DNA of 64,000 nt from RGIG5612 sp045598285 (lineage in GTDB: Bacteria > Bacillota > Clostridia > Lachnospirales > Lachnospiraceae), in NCBI GenBank assembly GCA_045598285.1, contig JAZLLU010000011.1:42928-106927 (forward strand). Reading direction: 5' to 3'. Below the pieces are notes generated by a model. It did no database searches and had not been told where the DNA came from. It worked only from the letters and a program-made list of their open reading frames with translations. The first letter of the stretch is position 1. Each line of letters begins with the position of its first letter. Below are positions 42,792-52,275 of the stretch, one piece after another. A program made the position numbers and the translations under genes.

Positions 42792-44041
42792 TGGAAAATC
42801 AAGTATCAATAAAAAAGAATATTGTATGGAACTCTATAGGAACCTTTGTAATGTTCTTCTGCCAATGGCTTATGATGGTCTTGGTAGTAAGACTTTCAGG
42901 TTATGCGGATTCAGGAGTTCTTTCACTATCAATTTCATGTGGAAATGTATTCTTAATTATTGCAGCTTTTGGCGTTAAAACTTACCAGGTTTCTGATGTA
43001 AAAGGAGTTTACACTCCGGCAGATTATTATGCTGTAAAGATAATAACTATTGCTTTGACGGTGATAGTAGGCGTTGTATGGACATTGGTTTCTGGATACA
43101 GTGCTACCGAAAAAATATCAATAGTTCTTTATATGTTTTATATTCTGGTTTATTCATATTCTGATGCTCTTTATGGAGAACTCCAAAAGAAATGGAGACT
43201 TGATATTGCGGGAAAATCTTTATGCGTCAGAAATATTGCGGCGTTAATTATTTTTTGTGGGATTTTATGGTTCACAAAAAATATTAAAATTGCAATTTGC
43301 TTTATGCTAGTTATTTCATTTGTTGTTTTAGTTGCTTACGATTTGCCGCAAACGAAAAAGGTTGCAGGCATTTTGCCATCTTTTAAAAATAAAAATTCAT
43401 GGATTTTACTTAAAGAGTGCGTACCATTTGCTATATATACTGTACTTCACACATTAATACTTACAGTTCCAAAACTTGCAGTTAGAGGATACTTAGGAGT
43501 AGATATATTAGGAATTTATTCGGCTGTTTTAGCACCGGTTACAGTTTTGCAAGTAGTTGCAACTTTTGTGATAAATCCACTTTCTACAATTCTTGCAACA
43601 CATCTTAATGATAAAAAAATAAAAGCACTTGTAAAGGTTATGGTTAAGTGTATTTTAATGCTTGTAGGATTTTTAATTGTTGGAATACTAATAAGTATAT
43701 TTATTGGTAAGTGGGGACTTTCTATTCTTTATGGACAAGATATAACTAAGTATTCGTACTTGTTAATTCCTATGGTAATTTTGTCAATTATGACAGCACT
43801 AACAATTTTATTAGGCAACCTAGGAATTGTATTAAGAGATAAAATTGGTCCAAATGTAAGTGGAATAGTAGGGCTTATAGGAACAATACTAGCGTGTATT
43901 TTGATGGTTCCAAAATTTAATATGCAAGGTGCTAACTTTGCATTAATTATTGGGCTTGCAATTCAAGATATTATTTTAATTGTTTATATTGTTTTGAAAC
44001 TTAAAAAACAAAACAATGAAACTAAAGGAAATCAAAAATGA
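42791..44041 (+). CDS. Second Wzx-type flippase
   Basis: 416-residue membrane protein with about twelve segments, of the oligosaccharide flippase superfamily. The N-terminus KKNIVWNSIGTFVMFFCQWLMMVLVVRL and VSDVKGVYTPADYYAVKII are typical. It is different from the flippase at 17757, so region 4 exports its own lipid-linked glycan. Coupled to the GT8 gene by ATGA. Confidence 0.85.
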   Translation: MENQVSIKKNIVWNSIGTFVMFFCQWLMMVLVVRLSGYADSGVLSLSISCGNVFLIIAAFGVKTYQVSDVKGVYTPADYYAVKIITIALTVIVGVVWTLVSGYSATEKISIVLYMFYILVYSYSDALYGELQKKWRLDIAGKSLCVRNIAALIIFCGILWFTKNIKIAICFMLVISFVVLVAYDLPQTKKVAGILPSFKNKNSWILLKECVPFAIYTVLHTLILTVPKLAVRGYLGVDILGIYSAVLAPVTVLQVVATFVINPLSTILATHLNDKKIKALVKVMVKCILMLVGFLIVGILISIFIGKWGLSILYGQDITKYSYLLIPMVILSIMTALTILLGNLGIVLRDKIGPNVSGIVGLIGTILACILMVPKFNMQGANFALIIGLAIQDIILIVYIVLKLKKQNNETKGNQK

Positions 44042-46086
44042 AGATTCTAAATGTTTTGTATCAAACAGATGATAATTATGCTGCAATAGCAGGCGTTTCT
44101 ATGACGTCTCTTTTTGAAACAAATAAGCATCTAGATGAGATTAATATCTATATGCTTAACAATGATATTTCAAAAGAAAATTTAGATAAATATGAAGAGC
44201 TTTGCGAAAAATATAATAGAAAATTAAAGGTAATTGATATCAATGCATGTTTAGAAAGAATTAAAGGATATGGCGTAGGAACGTTTAGAGATGTTTATAC
44301 GGTTTATCTTACTATGTTCATAATGGATGAACTTAAACTTAACACTGATAGAATACTTAAACTTGATGCGGATACAATAGTTAGTGCTCCATTAGATGAA
44401 CTTTGTGATTTTGATTTTAAGGGTAATTATGTTGCAGCAACGTATGATTGCACATTAAATACTTATAAACCTATGGTAGGGTTAACATTAGATGATAAAT
44501 ACTATAATGCTGGAATAATATTATTTAATCAGAAAGCATGGATTGAAAATAATTGTCAGCAACAATTAATTGATCATATACATGAGGGAAGAAATAAATA
44601 TTGGCTTTGTGAGCAAGACTTAATGAACGTAGTTTTTAGAGGACATATTTCTTATCTTCCAATTAGGTATAACTTAAATAGCGGATTTTATATTTTTGGA
44701 GCAGAGTATTCATATAAACTTTATAAGCTTAATAAGTTTTCATATTCAAGTCTTGAAGAAATAAAAGAAGCTATGAATAATCCTGCAATTCATCACCTTA
44801 TGGGTGCTATGACAGGAAGACCTTGGGAAGAAAAAAATACACATCCTTTAAACCTTAAGTTTAATAAAATCTTAAAAGATTCCCTTTGGAATGATTTTAA
44901 GCTGATTGTTCCTCAAAGAAGTATTGTGTTTAAGATTCAAAAACTTGCTTTTAAGATTTTAAGAAAGTGGGCTTATCTAAAAGTTCACCAAAGCATGAAT
45001 TATAAATTCTTAAATGATAGAAATAAAGAAACACTAAAAACGGCTAGTGTTAACAATCCTAATTGGCTTCAAACAAAATTTTATGGCAATGAATATAAAA
45101 TTAATGAGCCATTAAATATTTTGTATCAATCAAATGATTATTATGCACCTTATCTAGGAGTTTCGTTGCTTTCACTTTTGGATAATAATAAACATATAAA
45201 AGAAATTAATGTTTATATTATTGATGATGGAATTTCTAAAGAAAATCAAGAAAAGATTAAGCAGGTAATAGATGAATTTGGCAGAAAAGTTTCTTATATA
45301 GATACATCAATTTCTCAAAAGATTTTAGAAGATGCAAATGCTCCGAAGTTTAGGGGAAACTATGCAACTTATTTTAAGTTGTTTGTTCTTGATGAACTTC
45401 CTAGTGAAGTTAAAACAATTTTGTATGTTGATTCGGATACAATAGTAAGAGGTGCGCTTGACGAGATTGTAGATTTTGATTTTGGCGATTGCTCACTTGC
45501 TATGGTTCCGGCTATTTATCATGACAAATATAGAAGTAGAGTTGGAATATCACATGAAGATACAACATATAACGCAGGAATTATGGCGTTTAAGTTAGAT
45601 TCGTGGAGAAAAAATAAGTGCCGTCAAAGATTAATAGAAGGGATGCAAAACAATCCAGAAGTTTTAAGTTTTGCACCAGACCAATCTTTAGCAATTAAAG
45701 TTTTACAAAAAGATTTAGCAGCACTTCCGCTTAAGTTTAATTTTTCAACGCTTTATACACTCTTTTCATATAAAGAAATAACTACAATGTTTTCATGTCA
45801 TGAAGCGAAAATGTTTAATCAAGAAACAATAGATAACGCATATAAAGATGTTGCTATTTATCATTATATAGAACTTCAAGTAGGAAAACCTTGGGAAAAG
45901 GATAGCGTCCATCCAAAGAAATTTTTGTGGAAATATTATTTTGATAAATCACCTTGGAAGAATTTGCCTGCGCCGAAAGTTAAATTGCGTTTTATATTAA
46001 AACTTCAACGCATTGCATATAAAATTATGCCAACGAAACTTTATATGAAGGCCTATGCTTTTGCATGGAACCATTTTATGAAATAG
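44038..46086 (+). CDS. Tandem double-GT8 glycosyltransferase
   Basis: 682 residues containing two complete family 8 domains. Domain 1 (about 1-280) has LNVLYQTDDNYAAIAGVSM, LKLDADTIVSAPLDEL, YYNAGIILFNQKAW and HHLMGAMTGRPW. Domain 2 (about 358-640) repeats these as LNILYQSNDYYAPYLGVSLL, YVDSDTIVRGALDEI, TYNAGIMAFKLDSW and YHYIELQVGKPW. A linker of about 75 residues (KIQKLAFKILRKWAYL) recurs in similar form at the C-terminus (LKLQRIAYKIMPTKLYMKAY), so the whole unit is duplicated. Both DXD sites are intact. Retaining galactosyl or glucosyl transfer is typical for the family. Confidence 0.9.
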   Translation: MKILNVLYQTDDNYAAIAGVSMTSLFETNKHLDEINIYMLNNDISKENLDKYEELCEKYNRKLKVIDINACLERIKGYGVGTFRDVYTVYLTMFIMDELKLNTDRILKLDADTIVSAPLDELCDFDFKGNYVAATYDCTLNTYKPMVGLTLDDKYYNAGIILFNQKAWIENNCQQQLIDHIHEGRNKYWLCEQDLMNVVFRGHISYLPIRYNLNSGFYIFGAEYSYKLYKLNKFSYSSLEEIKEAMNNPAIHHLMGAMTGRPWEEKNTHPLNLKFNKILKDSLWNDFKLIVPQRSIVFKIQKLAFKILRKWAYLKVHQSMNYKFLNDRNKETLKTASVNNPNWLQTKFYGNEYKINEPLNILYQSNDYYAPYLGVSLLSLLDNNKHIKEINVYIIDDGISKENQEKIKQVIDEFGRKVSYIDTSISQKILEDANAPKFRGNYATYFKLFVLDELPSEVKTILYVDSDTIVRGALDEIVDFDFGDCSLAMVPAIYHDKYRSRVGISHEDTTYNAGIMAFKLDSWRKNKCRQRLIEGMQNNPEVLSFAPDQSLAIKVLQKDLAALPLKFNFSTLYTLFSYKEITTMFSCHEAKMFNQETIDNAYKDVAIYHYIELQVGKPWEKDSVHPKKFLWKYYFDKSPWKNLPAPKVKLRFILKLQRIAYKIMPTKLYMKAYAFAWNHFMK

Positions 46087-46094
46087 GAAAATTT

Positions 46095-47336
46095 ATGAAA
46101 CGAGCACCAAAGAATCAACAAAATAGGCAATTAAATAGAGTGCGACGCGCTGAGCCTAAAAAGGGAAAAAGAAAGCCAAAGCGAAGACTAAAACCAGTCT
46201 TTAAGATTATTCTTGGTGTTTTAGCTGCTATTGTTTTGGCTCTTTTGCTTATCATAATAATTCCTAGTTGGAGGTCAGCCACTTTTAAGGCGGTACTTAA
46301 GTCTCCTTTTGGACCAGCAGTTGCAAATATGCTTATAGGAAAAAACTATGAGGCTTATGTTAGAGATAAGGAGTTTGATCCAAGTAAGATAATAATAAAT
46401 GAAGGCGCAAGCACGCCTAAAGGATATACAACTTTTGCACTGTTTGGCGTTGATGCCAGAGAAGAAGACTTAACAGAAGGGACTTTCTCGGATTCTATTA
46501 TTGTTATGAATATCGATGAGCAAGGAACGATACAGATGAATTCTATATATAGGGATACGTACTTGCTTACAAGAAATAAAGAAGGCAACGCTGTAATTTC
46601 TAAAGCTAATTCTGCATATTATAGAAATGGACCGATAGGTGCAATAAATATGCTTAATGAGAATTTCGACCTTGCTATTGAAGATTATGTCGTTGTAAAT
46701 TTTTGGGGCTTGGAAAACATTATAAATATTCTAGGCGGAGTTAGACTAAAAATTACAGAAATTGAGATGGAGCACCTTAATAATTATATGGTGGAACAAT
46801 CTATGTATGGAGGAGCAGAATATACTCCTTTGGAAACATTCGGAGATGATGTAATGCTTACAGGCGCTCAGGCAACGGCTTTTTGCAGACTTAGAGATTG
46901 TTCGTTTGACTCACCTTTAGATAATGTGACATATACCGATGATTATGCTAGAACAGCAAGGCAAAGATATACAATGACTGAACTTATTTTACAGTCTAAA
47001 GAAAAAGGTATGCTTAATTTAATGCTTAAAGCAAATGATTTGTTTAAGGCTAATAACGGAGAAAAGAAATTTATTCAAACTTCTTTTACTGTTGCAAAAC
47101 TTTGCAAGATATTAGGAAAAACTTATGATATGCAATTAGGAGAAAACAGAGCATTCCCAGATTTAAATTATCAGTACACAAAAATTTTAGATGTTGGTGA
47201 TTCTATTGTTGCTGATACGTTAGAAGAAAATGTAACGCTTATGCATGACTTTATGTACAAAACTAATGGATATGTTCCAACGAATGAGTTAGTTGATGTT
47301 GCAAATAAGATAACATGGGATATTGAAAGTCAGTAA
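46095..47336 (+). CDS. Second LCP (LytR-CpsA-Psr) glycopolymer transferase
   Basis: About 413 residues: a strongly basic cytoplasmic tail (1-34), one membrane segment at about 35-57, a spacer, then the LCP domain with TTFALFGVDAREEDLTEGTFSDSIIVM, MNSIYRDTYLLTR, ISKANSAYYRNGPIGAINMLNENFDL, VVNFWGLENIINILGGVRLKI and LTGAQATAFCRLR. The frame runs from 46065, but ATG 46095 with TAGGAAAA before it is the better start. It ends region 4 and likely anchors that glycan to the wall. Confidence 0.9.
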   Translation: MKRAPKNQQNRQLNRVRRAEPKKGKRKPKRRLKPVFKIILGVLAAIVLALLLIIIIPSWRSATFKAVLKSPFGPAVANMLIGKNYEAYVRDKEFDPSKIIINEGASTPKGYTTFALFGVDAREEDLTEGTFSDSIIVMNIDEQGTIQMNSIYRDTYLLTRNKEGNAVISKANSAYYRNGPIGAINMLNENFDLAIEDYVVVNFWGLENIINILGGVRLKITEIEMEHLNNYMVEQSMYGGAEYTPLETFGDDVMLTGAQATAFCRLRDCSFDSPLDNVTYTDDYARTARQRYTMTELILQSKEKGMLNLMLKANDLFKANNGEKKFIQTSFTVAKLCKILGKTYDMQLGENRAFPDLNYQYTKILDVGDSIVADTLEENVTLMHDFMYKTNGYVPTNELVDVANKITWDIESQ

Positions 47337-47434
47337 AATTTTGTATTTGCCTAAAAGATACACAGAAGATACACAAATACTTACTATTATAAAGAAAACA
47401 AAATATTGTTCGGATAGTCATAAGGAGGCTAAAC

Positions 47435-48943
47435 ATGAACGAAAATTTAGACAACAATATAAACAGCCAAGAAGAAACGTTAGAAAATCAAAACGAAATT
47501 CTTGAGGTCGACGATCCAATAATTGAAAAAACGGAACAGGAAATTGAGGAAGAACAACTTCAAAATTTAGAAATAGAAATCATTAATGAAACGGATGAGT
47601 CTTCTGATATTCCTAAATGGAATCCTGAACCAAACGAACAACCTGTTGAAGACACAAAAAAAGGTCTTCCTAAAGAGAAAAAGATTTGGCTTATACCGAC
47701 AATTATTGGTGGGGCATTAATTATTGCAGCAATTATTGTTGCACTTGCTTTAGGCATTACAAAAGAAAAAAAGGAAACAAAGCCTAAAAAAGCAGTTATT
47801 AATACTACGAATACATCGTCTCAGGATGCTTCTGGCGATTTAAGCAGTGGATATGTTCTTACGGATGTATCTGGTGTGGTTCAAGAAGTTATGCCTTCTG
47901 TTGTTGGTATTACATCTAGAACAATAGTAAATAATTATACTAATAACTTTAGAAATATAAATGATATTTGGAAATACTTCTTTGGAATTGGTGATGGAAA
48001 TATTTATGATTCGGAAGGATATGATATTTATGGAAATCCTATTAACGAAGGCCAAGAAGTAGATAGTGGACTTGGAAGCGGAACAATCATTTCAATGAAT
48101 GATAGCGAATTGCTTATTCTTACAAGTTATCATGTAGTAGAAGGATGTTCGTCTTTATATGTAACGTTTACAGATGGAAATGCTGTTGATGGTTCTATCA
48201 AAGCAGCTTCTGAACAAAAGGATATTGCAATAGTTTCTGTTCCTTTGAGCGATATTTCAGAAGAAACTATGAGCGCAATAAAGATTGCAACATTATGCTT
48301 AACAGATGTTAATGTTGGCGAAGGATGTATTGTTATTGGTAACGCTTTGGGATATGGAATGAGTGTAACAGCTGGTATTGTAAGCGCAGTAAATAGAGAA
48401 CTTACTATAGAAAACAATACACTTAAACTTATCCAAACGGATGCAGCTATCAATAATGGTAATTCTGGCGGATGTATGCTTAATGCTAGAGGAGAAGTGA
48501 TTGGTATTAGTGAAGCAAAACTTATTGATAATGCTGTTGAAGGTATGTGCTATGCAATTCCTATTTCGTCAAATAGCGAACTAATTCAAAGCCTTTTAAA
48601 CGGAGATTCAGAAATAGGCGTTGCTAATGCAAATGCAGTAGGTGGACACCTTGGAATTCAAGGAAAAGATGTTGATCAATCTCTTGCAGCTCAATACGGA
48701 ATGCCACAAGGAATATATATTGCTGCTACAGTTAGTGGAAGCGGAGCTGAAAAAGCCGGCTTAAAAGAAGGCGACATTATTATTAGCATAGATAATGTTT
48801 CTGTTTCAACAATGGATGCGCTTAAAGAGCAACTTGCAAAACATAATCCTGATGACGAAGTTGTTTTGCATATAATGAGAAAAGGTGATAAAAACTATAC
48901 AGAAATGGAAGTTAAGGTAAAATTGACTTCTTCACTTAGTTAA
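47435..48943 (+). CDS. HtrA-like membrane-anchored serine protease with PDZ domain
   Basis: Envelope quality-control protease. A highly acidic cytoplasmic tail (1-70) precedes one membrane segment at about 84-108. The trypsin-like domain has the triad His233 (SYHVV), Asp263 (QKDIAIV) and Ser344 (NNGNSGG). A PDZ domain covers about 400-495 (GIQGKDVDQSLAAQYGMPQGIYI and KAGLKEGDIIISI). AAGGAGG precedes the ATG. It stands between the LCP gene and clpX, all close together, with a 98 bp gap upstream that shows no clear promoter. Confidence 0.92.
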   Translation: MNENLDNNINSQEETLENQNEILEVDDPIIEKTEQEIEEEQLQNLEIEIINETDESSDIPKWNPEPNEQPVEDTKKGLPKEKKIWLIPTIIGGALIIAAIIVALALGITKEKKETKPKKAVINTTNTSSQDASGDLSSGYVLTDVSGVVQEVMPSVVGITSRTIVNNYTNNFRNINDIWKYFFGIGDGNIYDSEGYDIYGNPINEGQEVDSGLGSGTIISMNDSELLILTSYHVVEGCSSLYVTFTDGNAVDGSIKAASEQKDIAIVSVPLSDISEETMSAIKIATLCLTDVNVGEGCIVIGNALGYGMSVTAGIVSAVNRELTIENNTLKLIQTDAAINNGNSGGCMLNARGEVIGISEAKLIDNAVEGMCYAIPISSNSELIQSLLNGDSEIGVANANAVGGHLGIQGKDVDQSLAAQYGMPQGIYIAATVSGSGAEKAGLKEGDIIISIDNVSVSTMDALKEQLAKHNPDDEVVLHIMRKGDKNYTEMEVKVKLTSSLS

Positions 48944-48952
48944 GGAAAATAA

Positions 48953-50479
48953 ATGGACGACGAAAAAAGAGTAGATGAAATAACAAATAATGATTCAAAC
49001 AACAAAGGCAGCGATGACAGAGAAACTGTTTGTTACATGTGTCATAGAAGCGAAAGCCGTACTGGAAAGATGCTTAAGATGCCTGGCAATATGTATGTTT
49101 GTATTGATTGCCTTCAAAAAACAATGGATTCTTTTGGGAATGCAGGTTTTGACTTAGGTGGTCTTGGACTTGGTGGATTGTTAAATCCTTCAATGATGCC
49201 AAATACACCTAGTCAGGAGGGACGAGAAATTCCTAAACAAGAAGTTCTTGATGAAAATGGAAATGTTGTTGAGGAAGAAAAACAAGAAACTCCTAAAAAG
49301 ACAATTCCTAATATTAGTTTTATTAATTTAGCTGACCTTCAACAAGGATTTGGACGCAAACAGCAAGTAAAGAAGAAACCTGAAAGAACAGGTCCTATTG
49401 TTGATCCAGATAAAATTTTGGCACCACATAAATTAAAAGAAAAACTTGATGAATATGTTGTTGGCCAAGAAAAGGCTAAAAAAGCTATTAGCGTTGCTGT
49501 TTATAATCATTACAAACGAGTTTTAGCAGGGGATAAATTTAATAAAGAAGCTGTTGATGATGGAATTGAAATCGAGAAATCAAATATGCTTATGATAGGA
49601 CCTACAGGTTCAGGAAAAACTTTCCTTGTTAGAACACTTGCCCGTATTTTAGATGTTCCGCTTGCAATAACTGATGCAACTTCGCTTACAGAAGCAGGTT
49701 ATATTGGAGATGATATTGAAAGTGTACTTTCTAAACTTTTGGCGGCAGCAGATAATGATGTTGAAAGAGCAGAAGTTGGAATTGTTTATATTGACGAAAT
49801 TGATAAGATTGCAAAGAAAAACAGCAATAGGGGCCGTGATGTTAGCGGAGAAAGTGTACAACAAGGACTTCTTAAACTTTTAGAAGGTAGTGAAGTTGAG
49901 GTTCCTGTTGGAGCAAGTAGTAAAAATGCTATGGTTCCACTTACTACTATAAATACAAAGAATATTTTATTTATTTGTGGTGGGGCATTCCCGGATTTAG
50001 AAGATGTAATTAAAGAACGTCTTCGCAAAAATTCATCAATCGGATTTAATGCAGAACTTAAAGATAAATATGATGACGATCAAGATATTTTGTCACATGT
50101 TGAGACAGAAGATTTAAGAAAATTCGGTATGATACCAGAATTTTTAGGTCGTCTTCCTATTGTTTTTACACTTCAAACACTTACAGCAGAAATGCTTGTT
50201 AAGGTACTTAAAGAGCCTAAGAATGCAATTCTTAAACAGTATCAAAAGTTGTTAGAATTAGATGAAGTTAAGCTTGAGTTTGAAGATGATGCATTACTTG
50301 CTTTAGTAGAGAGAGCTCAAGATAGAAAAGTTGGCGCTAGAGGATTAAGGTCAATAATAGAAGAAGTAATGATGGATATTATGTATGAAATTCCTAAAGA
50401 TGACAGCATAGGAGTAGTTGTTATTACTAAGGATTTTATTGAAAATAAAGGTGCGCCTCTTATTAAATTGCGTGGTTGA
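48953..50479 (+). CDS. clpX: ClpX AAA+ unfoldase with extended linker
   Basis: Hexameric protein unfoldase that feeds ClpP. The zinc-binding domain has Cys27, Cys30, Cys50 and Cys53. AAA motifs: GPTGSGKTFLVRTLA (Walker A, about 216-230), GYIG pore loop (usual GYVG), VYIDEIDKIAKK (Walker B), NTKNILFICGGAF (sensor 1) and GARGLRSIIEE (sensor 2). SSIGFNAE is the IGF loop that docks on ClpP. At 508 residues it is about 80 longer than usual because of a Gly-Leu-rich and then charged linker (65-140). No clpP or tig adjoins it. Confidence 0.9.
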   Translation: MDDEKRVDEITNNDSNNKGSDDRETVCYMCHRSESRTGKMLKMPGNMYVCIDCLQKTMDSFGNAGFDLGGLGLGGLLNPSMMPNTPSQEGREIPKQEVLDENGNVVEEEKQETPKKTIPNISFINLADLQQGFGRKQQVKKKPERTGPIVDPDKILAPHKLKEKLDEYVVGQEKAKKAISVAVYNHYKRVLAGDKFNKEAVDDGIEIEKSNMLMIGPTGSGKTFLVRTLARILDVPLAITDATSLTEAGYIGDDIESVLSKLLAAADNDVERAEVGIVYIDEIDKIAKKNSNRGRDVSGESVQQGLLKLLEGSEVEVPVGASSKNAMVPLTTINTKNILFICGGAFPDLEDVIKERLRKNSSIGFNAELKDKYDDDQDILSHVETEDLRKFGMIPEFLGRLPIVFTLQTLTAEMLVKVLKEPKNAILKQYQKLLELDEVKLEFEDDALLALVERAQDRKVGARGLRSIIEEVMMDIMYEIPKDDSIGVVVITKDFIENKGAPLIKLRG

Positions 50480-50505
50480 CAAAGGCGTAATTACAGTTGT
50501 AGAAT
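50476..50505 (+). promoter_or_regulatory. Promoter of tRNA-Arg(ACG)
   Basis: TTGACA (50476-50481) overlaps the clpX stop codon; after 18 bp comes TAGAAT (50500-50505). Confidence 0.75.
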
Positions 50506-50523
50506 AGCCTTTGTGCGTTATAT

Positions 50524-50597
50524 GTGCATTTAGCTCAGCTGGATAGAGCGTCTGGCTACGGACCAGAAGGTCGGGGGTTCGAATCCTCTAATGCACG
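50524..50597 (+). tRNA. tRNA-Arg (anticodon ACG)
   Basis: Acceptor GTGCATT pairs with AATGCAC. The anticodon stem is TCTGG/CCAGA around CTACGGA, and the T-arm has TTCGAAT. CCA is not encoded. The ACG anticodon is read as inosine-modified in bacteria and serves CGN codons. Confidence 0.95.
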
Positions 50598-50598
50598 G

Positions 50599-50631
50599 TG
50601 GCCCTTCTACTTGATAGAGGGGCCATTTTTC
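50599..50631 (+). terminator. Terminator of tRNA-Arg(ACG)
   Basis: TGGCCCTTCTA pairs with TAGAGGGGCCA, then TTTTTCT. Confidence 0.85.
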
Positions 50632-50640
50632 TATTATAAT
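50611..50640 (+). promoter_or_regulatory. Promoter of the DUF1700-like operon
   Basis: TTGATA (50611-50616), 18 bp, TATAAT (50635-50640). The -35 lies in the loop of the tRNA terminator. Confidence 0.6.
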
Positions 50641-50673
50641 ATCTACTAGAACATCTTATTTTCAGGAGTAGAA

Positions 50674-51138
50674 ATGTCAAAAGAAGAATTTTTAAGAATT
50701 TTAAGATTAAAACTTTCAGGTGCTATGGCACCTTCTGAAGTTGAATCTCAAGTAGATTATTATTCAGCTTATATTGCGGGTGAACTTTCTAAAGGAAAGA
50801 GTGAGTCGCAAATTATTGAAGAGTTAGGCGATCCGGTTTTAATTGCAAAAACACTCACATCAGCGATGAAAAGAGCTGAAGAAGAAACTGAATATAGAGA
50901 AAATATAAATAGTGATAATGAATATCAAAGAGAGCAAAATGAACCAAAAAGAAAGTCAAAAGTGATTCAGATTGGAAGTGCTGGATGCATAATAGGGTTC
51001 ATTGTTGCGTTATTTATCATAATATTACTTATTGTTTTGATGGTAAGATTTAGTGTTGCAATAGTAAGATTTTTATGGCCGGTAATTATTGTTTTAGTAG
51101 TAGGCGGAATTATTTATGGCTTGTTAAGGCGAAAATAG
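50674..51138 (+). CDS. DUF1700/HAAS-domain membrane protein
   Basis: 154 residues. The N-terminal helical domain MSKEEFLRILRLKLSG, then VDYYSAYIAGELSKGKSESQIIEELGDPVLIAKTL, is the HAAS/DUF1700 pattern, often paired with PadR-type regulators (none is seen here). Two hydrophobic segments follow at about 104-125 and 130-150. CAGGAG precedes the ATG. Its stop abuts the methyltransferase start. Function is not established. Confidence 0.8.
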   Translation: MSKEEFLRILRLKLSGAMAPSEVESQVDYYSAYIAGELSKGKSESQIIEELGDPVLIAKTLTSAMKRAEEETEYRENINSDNEYQREQNEPKRKSKVIQIGSAGCIIGFIVALFIIILLIVLMVRFSVAIVRFLWPVIIVLVVGGIIYGLLRRK

Positions 51139-52275
51139 ATGATGTATGAATTTGTTGCTCCTTGTCACTTTGGACTTGAGGCGGTATTAAAAAGAGAATT
51201 ACAAGATTTAGATATTGAAATAATTCGTGTTGAAGACGGTAGAATTACTTTTAAGGGCGACGAAGAAACTTTTGCAGTTGCGAATATGTTTCTTAGAACA
51301 TGCGAAAGAGTTTTGCTTAAAGTAGGCGAATTTAATGCGACTTCTTTTGATGAACTTTTTGAAGGTACAAAGGCTTTACCTTGGGAAAGATATATTCCAA
51401 AAGATGGAAGGTTTTGGGTAAAGAAAGCATCATCAGTAAATTCAAAACTTTTTAGTCCATCAGATATTCAAAGCATAGTAAAAAAAGCTATAGTTGAAAA
51501 ACTAAAATTAAAATATTCTTTAGAATGGTTTAAAGAAGATGGCAATGAGTTTCCATTAAGAGTTTTTATACATAAAGATAATGTGCTAATTACAATTGAT
51601 ACATCAGGTGAGTCTTTGCATAAGCGTGGTTATAGAGCAATTGCGAGCAAAGCTCCTATTTCTGAGACTTTGGCAGCAGCACTAATTAAGCTTACTCCTT
51701 GGAAAGCAGATAGAATTTTAGTAGATCCATTTTGCGGAAGTGGAACCTTTTGCATAGAAGCAGCTCTTATGGCAGCTAATATTGCCCCTGGAATTAGTAG
51801 AGAATTTTTGTGCCAAAACTGGGAACATCTTATTGATAAAAAGATTTGGTATAATGTAATTGAAAGAGCTAATGACATTATAAATTTAGATGTTGAAACA
51901 GATATTCAAGGATATGATATTGATTCGGATGTCATAAAAATAGCTAGACATAATGCGAAAGAAGCTGGCGTTGAAAAACTTATTCACTTTCAGCAAAGAG
52001 ATGTAAAAAACTTAAGCCATCCTAAAAAATATGGATTTATTATTTCTAATCCACCTTACGGTGAAAGGTTAGAAGATAAAAAAGATTTGCCAGAATTATA
52101 TAGAGCATTTGGACAACAGTTTAAGGCTCTCGATTCATGGTCTGCTTATTTTATTACATCATATGAAGATGCTGAAAAATATTTTGGTGGCAGAGCGACA
52201 AAAAATAGAAAGATATATAACGGCATGATAAAAACATATTTTTATCAGTATTTAGGACCGAAACCAAATAGATGA
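51139..52275 (+). CDS. THUMP-domain class I rRNA guanine-N2 methyltransferase (RlmL/YpsC-like)
   Basis: 378 residues. The N-terminal THUMP region (to about 165) is followed by the Rossmann methyltransferase: DPFCGSGTFCIEAALMAANIAPGISREF (SAM motif I), YDIDSDVIKIARHNAKEAGV, and the catalytic SNPPYGERL. This is the layout of the YpsC/RlmL N-terminal family that methylates 23S rRNA guanine N2. Two adjacent ATGs (51139 and 51142) are possible. ATGA overlap with the next gene. Confidence 0.92.
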   Translation: MMYEFVAPCHFGLEAVLKRELQDLDIEIIRVEDGRITFKGDEETFAVANMFLRTCERVLLKVGEFNATSFDELFEGTKALPWERYIPKDGRFWVKKASSVNSKLFSPSDIQSIVKKAIVEKLKLKYSLEWFKEDGNEFPLRVFIHKDNVLITIDTSGESLHKRGYRAIASKAPISETLAAALIKLTPWKADRILVDPFCGSGTFCIEAALMAANIAPGISREFLCQNWEHLIDKKIWYNVIERANDIINLDVETDIQGYDIDSDVIKIARHNAKEAGVEKLIHFQQRDVKNLSHPKKYGFIISNPPYGERLEDKKDLPELYRAFGQQFKALDSWSAYFITSYEDAEKYFGGRATKNRKIYNGMIKTYFYQYLGPKPNR

